Shown: one piece after another, positions 1 to 7,990 of the stretch | Layout: each line of letters starts with the position of its first letter | Numbering within the stretch: the first letter of the stretch is position 1 | From: CAZSAL01 sp964604825 | Lineage (GTDB): Bacteria; Elusimicrobiota; Elusimicrobia; 2-01-FULL-59-12 | Direction of reading: 5' to 3' | DNA length: 64,000 nucleotides | Assembly: GCA_964604825.1 (NCBI GenBank) | Contig: CAZSAL010000010.1 | Coordinates: 3,216 to 67,215 of the forward strand | The notes under the pieces: generated by a model | Database searches by the model: none | Told to the model about the DNA's origin: nothing | Seen by the model: only the letters and a program-made list of their open reading frames with translations | Made by a program: the position numbers and the translations under genes

Positions 1-123
1 TGCTTTGTCTGGGTGTTGTTACCCAAGATACTGGAGCCAACACTCTTGCTGATGTCCCACCCCAGTCCGGCTCCCGTCCTGAAACGGCCAGCAGGTGGGC
101 ATAAGCAGAGAACGGCTGACCTT

Positions 124-1170
124 TCAATTTCTTGCTTGCGTATATTTTTTTGAAAGATTAAGCAGGTGCGCTCCAGAGGCCTTGGCCATTTTGACGGCAA
201 CTGCATTTCCAATTTGCATCGCTATTCGAGTAATAGATGAACCATAAAAAACGTAGTCGTCATCAAAACTCTGGAGCGCCGCCGCTTCCCTCAAAGATAT
301 TGCTCGATTTTGTTCCGGATGCCCATACCTGCCATTAGAAATACTCCAACATTTGCACGTCAGCGCTGGCGCTGGTTTTCCCCAAGGGAGTCTCCCATAC
401 ACATCCGTATGTCCGAGGTATTTTTTATGACACTCTAAACGCAACTCTGCAGGCCATGCAAACCGATTTCCGCCATCGGAAGGAGTGTTACGTAGTCTCC
501 GAAAATTCGTTTTGGAAATTGATGCGGCCCGATGGTTTGGGATATTTAAATGTGACTCGCCCGCCTTAATGGGAGGATATTTTCTGATAGCGTCTTTAAC
601 AGTAACAAAGTCTCTGAGTTTAGGGCCATGCGTTGGTTCGGGCGGAGTAGGCTGGAATAATCTGGACGCGATTAAGATCAATCGTCGGCGAGTTTGCGGG
701 ACCCCGTAATGTTTTGCATCCAGAATATTAATGGACACCTTATATCCTCTTGTCGTAAGCTCTTTTTCAAAACGACGAAATGCACTAAATCCTTTGACTT
801 TCAAAATTCCCGGCACATTTTCGACTAAGATATGTGCTGGTTTGAACGTGCGAACAAATTTTTGCACCTGCCCTAGCAGACTCTTTAAATGATGGTTGGA
901 AAATTCGCGTCGCTGCTTAGTAAACGGCTGGCAGGGTGCGCATGCGGCAAAGAGCAACTCGTCCTTATTTATCCCTTTCAAAAAAGGTCTCAGTTCTCTG
1001 GGCTTGAGCTTCCGAATGTCTTTGCAAAGGAATCGGGCTGGCGAGTTATTTTTCTCATATGTTTCCTGGCAACTTTCGTCCGAGTCTATCCCTAAGATAA
1101 CATTAACGTTGGCATCCAAAAGGCCGCGAGTTAAGCCGCCGCCGCCGCAAAAGAAATCTACCGCTATCAT
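124..1170 (-). CDS. DNA cytosine-C5 methyltransferase (second MTase of the operon)
   Basis: C5-cytosine DNA methyltransferase, the last gene of the six-gene restriction operon. Counting from an upstream in-frame start at 1215, motif I (FFCGGGG) is at residues 21-27, the PCQ loop with the catalytic cysteine is at C95, ENV is at 132-134, QTRRR at 174-178, and a GNAV motif X lies near the C-terminus. I prefer the ATG at 1170: it forms an ATGA overlap with the stop of the receiver gene, and motif I then sits at the N-terminus as is usual (348 aa). The stretch between the QTRRR motif and motif X is the expected position of the target-recognition domain. Two different C5-MTases in one operon suggest modification of two strands or two sites. 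The recognition sequence cannot be read from sequence; a GC-rich NotI/EagI-like site is an inference from the neighbouring endonuclease. Confidence 0.93.
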   Translation of the reverse strand: MIAVDFFCGGGGLTRGLLDANVNVILGIDSDESCQETYEKNNSPARFLCKDIRKLKPRELRPFLKGINKDELLFAACAPCQPFTKQRREFSNHHLKSLLGQVQKFVRTFKPAHILVENVPGILKVKGFSAFRRFEKELTTRGYKVSINILDAKHYGVPQTRRRLILIASRLFQPTPPEPTHGPKLRDFVTVKDAIRKYPPIKAGESHLNIPNHRAASISKTNFRRLRNTPSDGGNRFAWPAELRLECHKKYLGHTDVYGRLPWGKPAPALTCKCWSISNGRYGHPEQNRAISLREAAALQSFDDDYVFYGSSITRIAMQIGNAVAVKMAKASGAHLLNLSKKYTQARN

Positions 1171-2321
1171 GATGTTCGGTTTGCCACCGTGTACGTCCAA
1201 ATATCTGTTAACCATTGGTCAGTATTGGTTTCTGGCAATCCGGGCCTTCCCACAATTTGCAGATAGGCCCAAACAATCTGTTCCCGAAATGGGCTGTCAA
1301 TCGAAAGAAGGCGCTTAAATTTATTAGTAGGAACAGTGTCCTTGAATGAGATGTCCCCGATAGGAATCTGCAACAGTGACCGGACATTTACGGCTAGGGG
1401 TGGCATGATCGAAGGATATTCAGGCAATAATACATACCCGGCGAACTGAGTCTGCGTAATATGAGACGCCAATCTTTTGCGAAAATCACTTTCCGATGTT
1501 GTGGAAGTAACGCCACACTTTTTAGCGTACTCGTTTAAGTTCTCGCACCTCGCAACTAATATTTCGGCAGCACGACAAGAACCATCCTCACGAATAGCCA
1601 TGTCGCAAGAGGGTGTAAGCACAAGAAAATATGCGGTTGCTGACTCCTTTGGCTGCCCCGCTTCAAAAAGAATATCGCCAGTTAATAGGCTCGCCTCAAG
1701 CGGTGGATATATGAATTGTTCCCAGGATATTAATTTCTCCGATGTGCGGGAAGTGTCCATATCCATCAGAGCCCCCATACGTCTTCGAGCAGTTCTGAGG
1801 AGCATCTTACTGCGCAAGGCTTCATCGCTCTGCGCATCCCAAATGTTTTGACATGTTGTGCGCAAAATCTGTTGCGTCACCCCCGCAAATTCATCGCGAA
1901 TATTGTTCAACGCCCCAATGTGTGGTAAGAATTCCTCCAAGGCTGCGACAACATTTTGATCGCTGGATTTACTTTTCGTGATAACTTTTACGAATGGATG
2001 ATTTGGAGGGATACGAGGGCCAAGTTCCGCTTCCCCTGCCGTGTAAATTATTACAGGCGAAAAATGTTTCTCCCAAACGTCTTTCCATATTAATTCTCCA
2101 TGCTTCTTACTATGTTGTGCAGGATTACCTTGATACAGATCAAGCACAATAACATCAGGACGAGACGACGAAAGGTCAGATACACCTTTAGTAAAATCGC
2201 TTTCAATAGTAACGTCGGCCACAGAGGGTGGCCACTTCTCATTTATAGATTGTTTAACAACTTCGGCATGCTCTTTCTCGTCGTCGATTATGAGTATCCT
2301 AAAGGGGGTCTTTACAGGCAT
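1167..2321 (-). CDS. Receiver-domain protein with unrecognised C-terminal domain
   Basis: Residues 6-125 form a CheY-like receiver domain: acidic pair D13/D14, phospho-acceptor D61 (VIVLDLYQG), T94 (IIYTAGE) and a lysine at 116 or 118. The remaining ~255 residues are not a DNA-binding output domain that I recognise. They contain TGDIL (214-218) and a hydrophobic strand ending LVLTPSCDM (about 233-241), where the cysteine-aspartate pair may be functional. The gene starts 13 bp after the double-GHKL gene and overlaps the downstream methyltransferase by ATGA, so it is translated as part of the restriction operon. The obvious partner is the kinase-like protein next door; phosphotransfer is inferred from domain content only. 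The output may be protein contact with the nuclease or methyltransferase rather than transcription control. Confidence 0.85.
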   Translation of the reverse strand: MPVKTPFRILIIDDEKEHAEVVKQSINEKWPPSVADVTIESDFTKGVSDLSSSRPDVIVLDLYQGNPAQHSKKHGELIWKDVWEKHFSPVIIYTAGEAELGPRIPPNHPFVKVITKSKSSDQNVVAALEEFLPHIGALNNIRDEFAGVTQQILRTTCQNIWDAQSDEALRSKMLLRTARRRMGALMDMDTSRTSEKLISWEQFIYPPLEASLLTGDILFEAGQPKESATAYFLVLTPSCDMAIREDGSCRAAEILVARCENLNEYAKKCGVTSTTSESDFRKRLASHITQTQFAGYVLLPEYPSIMPPLAVNVRSLLQIPIGDISFKDTVPTNKFKRLLSIDSPFREQIVWAYLQIVGRPGLPETNTDQWLTDIWTYTVANRTS

Positions 2322-2334
2322 ATTAATACCAGTC

Positions 2335-4458
2335 CTATCGTTTCAGAGGAATGTCAAAACCAAAGCTAGCGCCACCCAATTCGCCAGGCTGAATCAAATG
2401 CATTTTCCCGTCATATTGTGCGACTAATTCAGATGCGACGGTGAGACCCATGCCAATGCCATCCGGCTTCTTAGTGACCCCCGGCCAGAAAATCCGTTCT
2501 TCGTCTTCATGATCTATTCCAGGTCCTGAATCGTGAACTTTAATATAGAGTCGTTCTCCGTCAGATATTTTTTTAGCTCCCACTTTGATTTGGCGTTTAT
2601 CTGGACCCACTTCTGATAACCAGTAAATTGCATTTGTTAGCAAATTCACGAGAATGGTTGATAGGTCGGCTGGATCAATTGCAACGATTTGAGCGGGGAA
2701 TTCTTTCATACTAAGGCTGATTTTCAATTTATCTATATCCGGTTGATTCATAGCGACACATTCTTCCATGATGGTCTTTGCATCGCAATTCCGGAGTTGC
2801 TTACTTTGACTTCGATTGGCCAATGGCGCAAATGTGTTCGCTAAGTGTTCCAAAGTGTCAACTGCATGCTCAGCTAACCGAATATTTTTTTCATACGGCT
2901 TGAGAGCCTCGCTTTGATCTTCAATGGCTTTTAGAAGCAATCGATTCAACTTGCTGATTGCGAGCAATTGATTCCTGACTTCATGAACGATAGTCGCAGC
3001 CATTATCCCAAGGCTTGCCAGACGACTGTAATAAACAAGCCTCTTCTCAATTTGCTTGATTACTTGTTCCTGTTCGGCGGCAAACCGTTGAACAGCAGAT
3101 ACTAATTCTGCTGGCCCGTTCTTTTCTTTTGAAATTCGCTCAATTGTTTCCACCATTTCGCGAGGAGACAGATTCGAAAACAAATCTTTAAATGGCGGCT
3201 CCTTGTGCTTGGCTCCTTGACGGTCAGAATCTCGTTCTCGTTCAAGAACAGGGAATAATCGCGTTTTGAAAATTTCGCAGAATTGGCGAAATGCCTGATT
3301 ATCTTCAAGTCTTTCTCGATCACTGGTGTCTTTAAGACGACGATTCTTATCCGCAGATATGGCGATATACCCAATAATCTGGTTTGTGCTCAGACGCACA
3401 CCAACCCGACTAACTCGACGAAGATCGATTCCCATCCAGTCGATCGCCGATCCAGATTTAGGAAGGACTAAAATTCCATCGCGGTAAAGAGAGATCCCTG
3501 ACTGGGCTTTTATCGTGTCGCGAACATCCTTTCTGTCTAGATGGAGTTCTCCACTAAGATCTTCGAGCTCGCCAAGTGCGATATCCCAAACTCTTAATTC
3601 AAATTCAAATGGTCCACATATGAGATCCTTTTTCCTGCGCTGAATTGGATCAGATGACGTAGTCAAGACATCCAAAGTGAATGGGACACTCCTTTTCTTC
3701 ACTCGTCTACTGAAACAATATTCGGCGATTATCTTACCCGAATCATCAACCTTACCCTTTAACAAATAAGGTGGGTTCTCCAAGAATGCAGGAGGATTAA
3801 TTTCAAGAGGGATGGAGCCTCCTTCGGGCAATGTTAGCCGTATTGAAAAGTTGTCCAATTGACGGAATGGTGGGATTAGCCTTGCTAGACACTCGCGCAA
3901 ATTAGCAAATTCGTCTTGATCCCATTCAGTCTTTAGATCAATAATGCGCAAAATTGTACCCGTGGAAGAAAATGGGCTCTCCTCAACCTCATCTACCCTT
4001 ATCTTATACGAGTCGATATCTTCAGCGCTCTCCAGCGTGTCCCAGCTAACGTTAAATCTGAAGCAAGGACTGGCCTGTGCTTTCGTTATTACTTCAATTT
4101 CCTTTCCCAAACGAGCGGAGGACAATCTGCCCAATCCCTTTTCTCCAGAGACACGTCTTTTCATCGCGCCTGACTTCATAAATGGCATCTTAAGGCGATA
4201 CGGTGTGGCCACCACTGCCCAAACATCCTGGATAATTTCTCGCGTCATCCCAGTTCCGTTATCTTCTATTTCGACCGCCATTGTCCCGGAGGTATTCCGA
4301 ATGAACCGAACATCCACGCGTGTAGCTAAAGCATCGTAGGAATTCTTGACGAGTTCCATGATTGCGACGATATCACTGGTTACCAAATCCGCTCCTAGCG
4401 CCGCAAAGACACGAGGATGCATCCTGAATGTGACCTGGTTGTTAATTGGAGTGTTCAT
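2335..4458 (-). CDS. Double GHKL protein: MutL/Hsp90-like ATPase plus histidine-kinase module
   Basis: 707 residues with two ATP-binding Bergerat folds. The N-terminal one (about 15-260) has an N-box ELVKNSYDA with E35 and N39, G1 DNGTGM at 66-71 and G2 GEKGLG at 105-110. This arrangement is typical of HATPase_c_3, MutL, Hsp90 and MORC-like proteins. A linker with a coiled-coil-like stretch (about 430-490) leads to a histidine-kinase half: phospho-acceptor-type H492 in VHEVRNQL, N-box N609, G1 DSGPG 643-647 and G2 GIGMG 667-671. There is no signal peptide or membrane segment, so it is cytosolic. The start ATG at 4458 has GAGGTCC upstream. It lies between vsr and the receiver gene in a restriction operon. 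GHKL ATPases are known from some prokaryotic restriction-modification systems; kinase activity here is inferred. Confidence 0.88.
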   Translation of the reverse strand: MNTPINNQVTFRMHPRVFAALGADLVTSDIVAIMELVKNSYDALATRVDVRFIRNTSGTMAVEIEDNGTGMTREIIQDVWAVVATPYRLKMPFMKSGAMKRRVSGEKGLGRLSSARLGKEIEVITKAQASPCFRFNVSWDTLESAEDIDSYKIRVDEVEESPFSSTGTILRIIDLKTEWDQDEFANLRECLARLIPPFRQLDNFSIRLTLPEGGSIPLEINPPAFLENPPYLLKGKVDDSGKIIAEYCFSRRVKKRSVPFTLDVLTTSSDPIQRRKKDLICGPFEFELRVWDIALGELEDLSGELHLDRKDVRDTIKAQSGISLYRDGILVLPKSGSAIDWMGIDLRRVSRVGVRLSTNQIIGYIAISADKNRRLKDTSDRERLEDNQAFRQFCEIFKTRLFPVLERERDSDRQGAKHKEPPFKDLFSNLSPREMVETIERISKEKNGPAELVSAVQRFAAEQEQVIKQIEKRLVYYSRLASLGIMAATIVHEVRNQLLAISKLNRLLLKAIEDQSEALKPYEKNIRLAEHAVDTLEHLANTFAPLANRSQSKQLRNCDAKTIMEECVAMNQPDIDKLKISLSMKEFPAQIVAIDPADLSTILVNLLTNAIYWLSEVGPDKRQIKVGAKKISDGERLYIKVHDSGPGIDHEDEERIFWPGVTKKPDGIGMGLTVASELVAQYDGKMHLIQPGELGGASFGFDIPLKR

Positions 4459-4558
4459 GCTTTTTGGTAAAGGACCTCATTTTGTAATTTTTCGAAGCTC
4501 CGAGTGCTCCATTTTTTGGAGGACGTCGCGCAGGTACGGTTTCCCCGCCCCAATCTTC

Positions 4559-4975
4559 TCAGACTAACCTTTTACGAATCCGACTCATAACCATTTCGGG
4601 ATTTTTCTTTATATCATGTTCCCATATTCGAATCACATGCCATCCATTCCGCCTCAACTTGGCACTGACTCTTCGATCTCGTCTTCTATTTGTCCGTAAT
4701 TTTTCAGCCCAGTAAACGCTATTGCTAGCTGGTTTTAGGTTCCTGCGACATTTCGTGCAGCCATGCCAAAAACATCCATCAATGAAAACCGCTAATTTTG
4801 CCCCCGGAAATGCAATATCTGGCCGACCAGGCAATTTCGAAAGATGGCGCCGCCACCCCACGATTCTGTGACGTCTTAACATGCTGACAATCACGCGCTC
4901 AGTGGATTGGTTATTTCGGCCTTTTATTAAAGCCATCACAGCAGAACGCTTGGCTCGGGTGAAAATATCCGCCAT
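4559..4975 (-). CDS. vsr: Very short patch repair endonuclease
   Basis: Vsr-family mismatch endonuclease, 138 aa, the usual length. It nicks 5' of the T in T:G mismatches that arise when 5-methylcytosine deaminates, and so protects methylated sites from C-to-T mutation. The core motif is clear: RPDIAF with the metal-binding aspartate at D53, then AVFIDGCFWHGC with H71 in the catalytic-histidine region, and cysteines 68, 73 and 76 as candidate zinc ligands. The N-terminal MADIFTRAKRSAVM segment matches the family's DNA-intercalating region. It follows the NotI-like gene by 8 bp and precedes the double-GHKL gene by 100 bp. Vsr proteins are often encoded beside C5-methyltransferases, which fits the two methyltransferases here. 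Confidence 0.95.
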   Translation of the reverse strand: MADIFTRAKRSAVMALIKGRNNQSTERVIVSMLRRHRIVGWRRHLSKLPGRPDIAFPGAKLAVFIDGCFWHGCTKCRRNLKPASNSVYWAEKLRTNRRRDRRVSAKLRRNGWHVIRIWEHDIKKNPEMVMSRIRKRLV

Positions 4976-4983
4976 GCTCTAAC

Positions 4984-6099
4984 CTACGGTACGACGATAT
5001 AGCTTGCCGGTCGGCGACGCACCAATAGATTGATCAGTTTTTTCAGTGGCGGGCAGACCGGGCTCCTTACCATATCTTCGAAACTAGGTTTCGTTTTGCC
5101 GTCCTTCGGAGCGGCGGAAATAGGCCCCGAATACAATTTCCCTTCAACTAAATCGATAACGTCTTTCGGCTTTCTAAAACTTTCGGCGTAGGAGAAACTG
5201 AGGAGATTTACTTCCGACGTTATCTCGGACAGGAATTTATAAACATCAAGAGCTGTTGTAGCGCTGATATATTTGACGAGCACGTCTTGAACTATCCAGA
5301 TCGTTTTGCCGCCCCAAGCGATCCCCACCTCGGATTTCACAATAAGTTGGCTGACCATACGTGCCCAGACCTGCCGATAATTTATGCCCGGAGCGCTGTG
5401 CTCTCGGCCTAAAATCGCATCCTCAAAGGCCATAGGGATCGTCGTCCGTTTTGTCTTGTTGCCGCCAGAAGTACTGGACGTCATTATCTCTATAACGGCC
5501 GGTATCCCTACCGGCGCATCGTCGACGAAATAGGCGTTACCTCGTTTAGCGATGGTGTAACCCTCTCTTTCAAAATGAGGTTTTAGAAATCCCCATTTCT
5601 CACCAGTTGAATTTTCGATCTCTTCCTGGCTGGAGACACCGAGAGGCATCAATATGTAGTCGAATGTATAATCAAAGGCTTTCTCAACACCATTGATCTT
5701 CTCGACATATTTAAGTTTAACTTCGGGCCAAATGCCCAGCCGTGTGCCGGATTCGTATCCGCATAAACTCAAGACCTTGTCCTCAACTTGGCGTTGATGG
5801 GCACGCCTTTCCGCGCTATCTCTCCCAAGAGCCAGGAGGCGACGTGGGCATACGATCCAAGGCGCATCGTCTTCGCGCATTTGAAGCGAACAAACGCCGG
5901 AGCAGACTTTCTCCTTACCAGTACCGAAAAATCGTTCAAGCGCTTTATTGCCTGATATGACTACATCGGAGAGGTATCTATTACCCCCACCGTCGCACTC
6001 TCGGTTCATGAAAGGACAGAGAGCCGATTGTCGATTACGAGTGGCTTCTTTGGAAGTATCTGCTACTGGATATCCGTAGAGTTCGAATATTTTTGCCAA
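4984..6099 (-). CDS. NotI-family type II restriction endonuclease
   Basis: 371 aa, close to the length of NotI. The N-terminus matches NotI in layout: a YGYPV-like opening, then ALCPF (C28), C35, a GVC motif (C70, with an extra C66) and WIVCP (C84). In NotI four such cysteines bind an iron ion near the DNA-recognition region. The PD-(D/E)XK core is visible as FDY with D147 and VIEIMT with E204. From memory of the NotI structure, the third catalytic position is a glutamine in EIQT; here the aligned residue is M206, so activity may be altered. The ORF overlaps the upstream methyltransferase by 37 bp, which indicates translational coupling. Family assignment rests on motif order recalled from NotI; I am fairly sure of the family and unsure of the cut site. 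Confidence 0.85.
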   Translation of the reverse strand: MAKIFELYGYPVADTSKEATRNRQSALCPFMNRECDGGGNRYLSDVVISGNKALERFFGTGKEKVCSGVCSLQMREDDAPWIVCPRRLLALGRDSAERRAHQRQVEDKVLSLCGYESGTRLGIWPEVKLKYVEKINGVEKAFDYTFDYILMPLGVSSQEEIENSTGEKWGFLKPHFEREGYTIAKRGNAYFVDDAPVGIPAVIEIMTSSTSGGNKTKRTTIPMAFEDAILGREHSAPGINYRQVWARMVSQLIVKSEVGIAWGGKTIWIVQDVLVKYISATTALDVYKFLSEITSEVNLLSFSYAESFRKPKDVIDLVEGKLYSGPISAAPKDGKTKPSFEDMVRSPVCPPLKKLINLLVRRRPASYIVVP

Positions 6100-7241
6100 T
6101 TAGGTGTTCCCAAGATCGCGAGGGCTATCGCCTTCGCAACAGGCGGCGGAACCGAGTTAGCAACTTGACGGTGCTGGTCAAGCTCGCGTACGCTGCCTGA
6201 TCTTCCCCGGATAGGTCCTTTCAAATGATAGTCATCTGGGTATCCATGCAATCTCATGTATTCCCGAGGAGTCAAATATCGATCTTCTGTTGGATGGAAG
6301 AAAATCTCACCACAACGAAGCGTCAAGGATGGTTGTTTCCTAGATAGCCGACGAAATTTCGTCGTATCTTTTTTGGATAGTCTTCCCCGCTGTTTTGCCG
6401 GAAGATGATGTTGGGCGGATAGATGACCTCCTTCTGGTACTCCACGAATGCGCTTATAGTCCCCGTCAGGCGTGATATCGACGTGACTATCCGCAAATTG
6501 CGCCCCGTCAGATTTTCGTCTAGGCTTAGGCAATCCAGCCAGGACCCGCCCAGCCGTGACGAAGGGAGGAAGGGGAAATAGAGTCATCTCGGTTTCGGGG
6601 TCCGCATGGGTTGGGGAAGGAAAAACGAAACCGTTCGGCTTAGGAATAGCGACGGTAATGACACGTTGACGTAGTTGAGGCACTCCGTACTCCGCGGCAT
6701 TTACCACTTTCCATTTCGGGACATATCCCAAGCTCGAGATTTCCCCCAAAAACATTTCGAATACTCCACCAGGCTTTCCGGTATGATCCGGCGCATTGAG
6801 CAATCCCTTAACTTGCTCTACGATGAGGGCTTTTGGTCTAAGGACCTTTGCGAATCTGGCAATCTGAAACAACAGCATGCCTCGTTCGTCGCTCAAGCTC
6901 TCACGTTTGCCAATCTGAGAAAAAGCCTGGCAGGGCGGACCTCCAAAAAGCAAATCAAGCTCCCCAATTTTTAAGCCCAACTCTTTCATGAGATTCTCAG
7001 GATCAATCGTTCGAATATCCGCTTGGATCACCTTCGTCTTTGGGCTCTTTTTTAAGAACGAGGACCTCAACGTTTCGCAACAGTTGGGGTCCATTTCTAT
7101 GCAAGTCAATATCTCGAACCCGGCTTGATGAACACCGAGGTCCATGCCACCCGCTCCTGAAAATAGCGAGATTGCCGTATATGAGGTTTTGGGGTTCTTT
7201 CGAATTGTCTTTAAGATAGGGTCTGCTGTCGCGAAAGTCAT
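6063..7241 (-). CDS. DNA cytosine-C5 methyltransferase (first gene of the operon)
   Basis: C5-cytosine DNA methyltransferase. Counting from an in-frame codon at 7271, motif I (SLFSGAGG) is at residues 35-42, GGPPCQAFS has catalytic C114, motif VI is the variant EQV at 152-154, QLRQR is at 199-203, and motif X reads QVANSVPPPVAKAI. I place the start at 7241: GGAGG lies 6 nt upstream of that ATG, whereas nothing supports the codon at 7271. This makes 392 aa. It is the first gene of the restriction operon, so the protective methyltransferase is made before the endonuclease whose start it overlaps. It is not a close relative of the second methyltransferase at 124-1170; motif spacing and the region before motif X differ. 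Confidence 0.95.
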   Translation of the reverse strand: MTFATADPILKTIRKNPKTSYTAISLFSGAGGMDLGVHQAGFEILTCIEMDPNCCETLRSSFLKKSPKTKVIQADIRTIDPENLMKELGLKIGELDLLFGGPPCQAFSQIGKRESLSDERGMLLFQIARFAKVLRPKALIVEQVKGLLNAPDHTGKPGGVFEMFLGEISSLGYVPKWKVVNAAEYGVPQLRQRVITVAIPKPNGFVFPSPTHADPETEMTLFPLPPFVTAGRVLAGLPKPRRKSDGAQFADSHVDITPDGDYKRIRGVPEGGHLSAQHHLPAKQRGRLSKKDTTKFRRLSRKQPSLTLRCGEIFFHPTEDRYLTPREYMRLHGYPDDYHLKGPIRGRSGSVRELDQHRQVANSVPPPVAKAIALAILGTPNWQKYSNSTDIQ

Positions 7242-7256
7242 ATCATTCCTCCAAGG

Positions 7257-7285
7257 ATTATATATAGGCAAGTAGCGTCCGTTAA
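7257..7285 (-). promoter_or_regulatory. Candidate sigma70 promoter of the restriction operon
   Basis: On the minus strand TTAACG (7285-7280) is followed after 17 nt by a perfect TATAAT (7262-7257). The start codon at 7241 and its GGAGG lie just downstream, so the leader would be only about 9 nt. The assignment is by consensus match only. Confidence 0.45.
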
Positions 7286-7416
7286 GAGCTTTCTGCCCAG
7301 AGACACCAAAGACTTCTTATATATTAGAGTCGAAAAGCCGAAAAATATTCATTTACTGACGGAAAAGCACGGTTCAGGTGGGTCCTCAAGCAGACGGTCG
7401 GTTTCGAAATATAAAA

Positions 7417-7469
7417 CGAGGGAAGAGGACTCAAAACCTCGGATGGGTTCGCCCTTTCCGTTTTCTGAA
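7417..7469 (-). pseudogene. Decayed tRNA-Ser 3' half
   Basis: Read on the minus strand this resembles the 3' half of the intact tRNA-Ser at 7734-7820. There is a purine-rich stretch after the anticodon loop, a variable arm with GGGCGAACCC, a T-arm like GAGGTTTTGAGTCCTC, and an acceptor 3' strand TTCCCTCG. The following flank CGTTTTAT matches the flank of the intact gene. The acceptor and T-stem pairing is degenerate, so it is a remnant. The matching 5' half lies at 7947-7987, on the other side of the intact tRNA. Confidence 0.5.
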
Positions 7470-7488
7470 CACGTTGGGGATGGGGAAC

Positions 7489-7683
7489 CTATAGCAGAAT
7501 CGACGGTCGGTTCCGACTCTCTCCGGCTTCCAAGTCTTCCATGTTGTCGTAAAGAACAACCACTTCCTCACTGATCGCGATCACCTTCCCGCTCTTAAGC
7601 GTGACCAAGTCCAATATGGTCCCACCACCCGAATCCCAAGAGGAAACATCTTCGACATACTCAGCCTTCAGTGCATCATTCAC
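7489..7683 (-). CDS. Small acidic protein of unknown function (64 aa)
   Basis: A 64-residue ORF with a GTG start at 7683 and a strong Shine-Dalgarno AGGAGGT 7 nt upstream, which is the main reason to call it real. The protein is acidic in its N-terminal half and reads like a small beta-rich domain (ILDLVTLKSGKVIAISEE). It has no helix-turn-helix, signal peptide or cysteine motif. It lies between the intact tRNA-Ser and the restriction operon, on the same strand as both, inside the segment that splits the decayed tRNA. I do not recognise a family. A regulatory or antitoxin-like role near the restriction genes is possible but nothing in the sequence shows it. Confidence 0.6.
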   Translation of the reverse strand: MNDALKAEYVEDVSSWDSGGGTILDLVTLKSGKVIAISEEVVVLYDNMEDLEAGESRNRPSILL

Positions 7684-7733
7684 TGGATGACCTCCTACTA
7701 GATAGCATTACGACTATTTCAAGAAAAATAAAA

Positions 7734-7820
7734 CGGAGGGAGAGGGATTCGAACCCCCGGTACCCTTTCGGGTACAAACGATTTCAAGTCGTTCGCTTTC
7801 GACCACTCAGCCATCCCTCC
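7734..7820 (-). tRNA. tRNA-Ser(UGA)
   Basis: The minus strand folds as a class II tRNA. The acceptor stem is GGAGGGA/TCCCTCC with discriminator G; the anticodon arm is AACGA-CTTGAAA-TCGTT with anticodon TGA. The long variable arm is TACCC-GAAA-GGGTA and the T-arm has GGTTCGAATCC. The CCA end is not encoded. It is the only intact serine tRNA seen in the window and marks the edge of the restriction island. Confidence 0.95.
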
Positions 7821-7946
7821 AAAAATTTGTTTACAACTCCATGCAGCCGACTTTACAGCCACATCGTACAAAAGCGTAAAACTCGGTATCACTCCGTTTC
7901 ACTTCTCTGAATGAACAGGTGCGGCAGCTTCGGCCTTTCATTTACC

Positions 7947-7987
7947 TTCAAGTCGTCCGCTTTCAACCGTTCCCAACCTCCAAAATC
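7947..7987 (-). pseudogene. Decayed tRNA-Ser 5' half
   Basis: The minus strand reads as a degenerate copy of the 5' part of the neighbouring tRNA-Ser, from its 5' flank (TTTTGGAGG) through the D-arm to the anticodon loop (GCGGACGACTTGAA against GCGAACGACTTGAA in the intact gene). Similarity stops just after the anticodon loop. With the 3' half at 7417-7469 it looks like one tRNA-Ser split at the anticodon loop by a segment carrying the intact gene. Confidence 0.6.
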
Positions 7988-7990
7988 ATT

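Noticed and set aside
124..7241. Reading of the kinase/receiver pair as an ordinary two-component system that drifted next to restriction genes
   Set aside because: The pair is flanked on both sides by restriction genes, with an ATGA overlap to a methyltransferase. It lacks a sensor membrane domain and a DNA-binding output.
7242..7271. Longer N-terminus for the first methyltransferase
   Set aside because: The Shine-Dalgarno GGAGG and a -10 box lie inside this extension, so translation should start at 7241.
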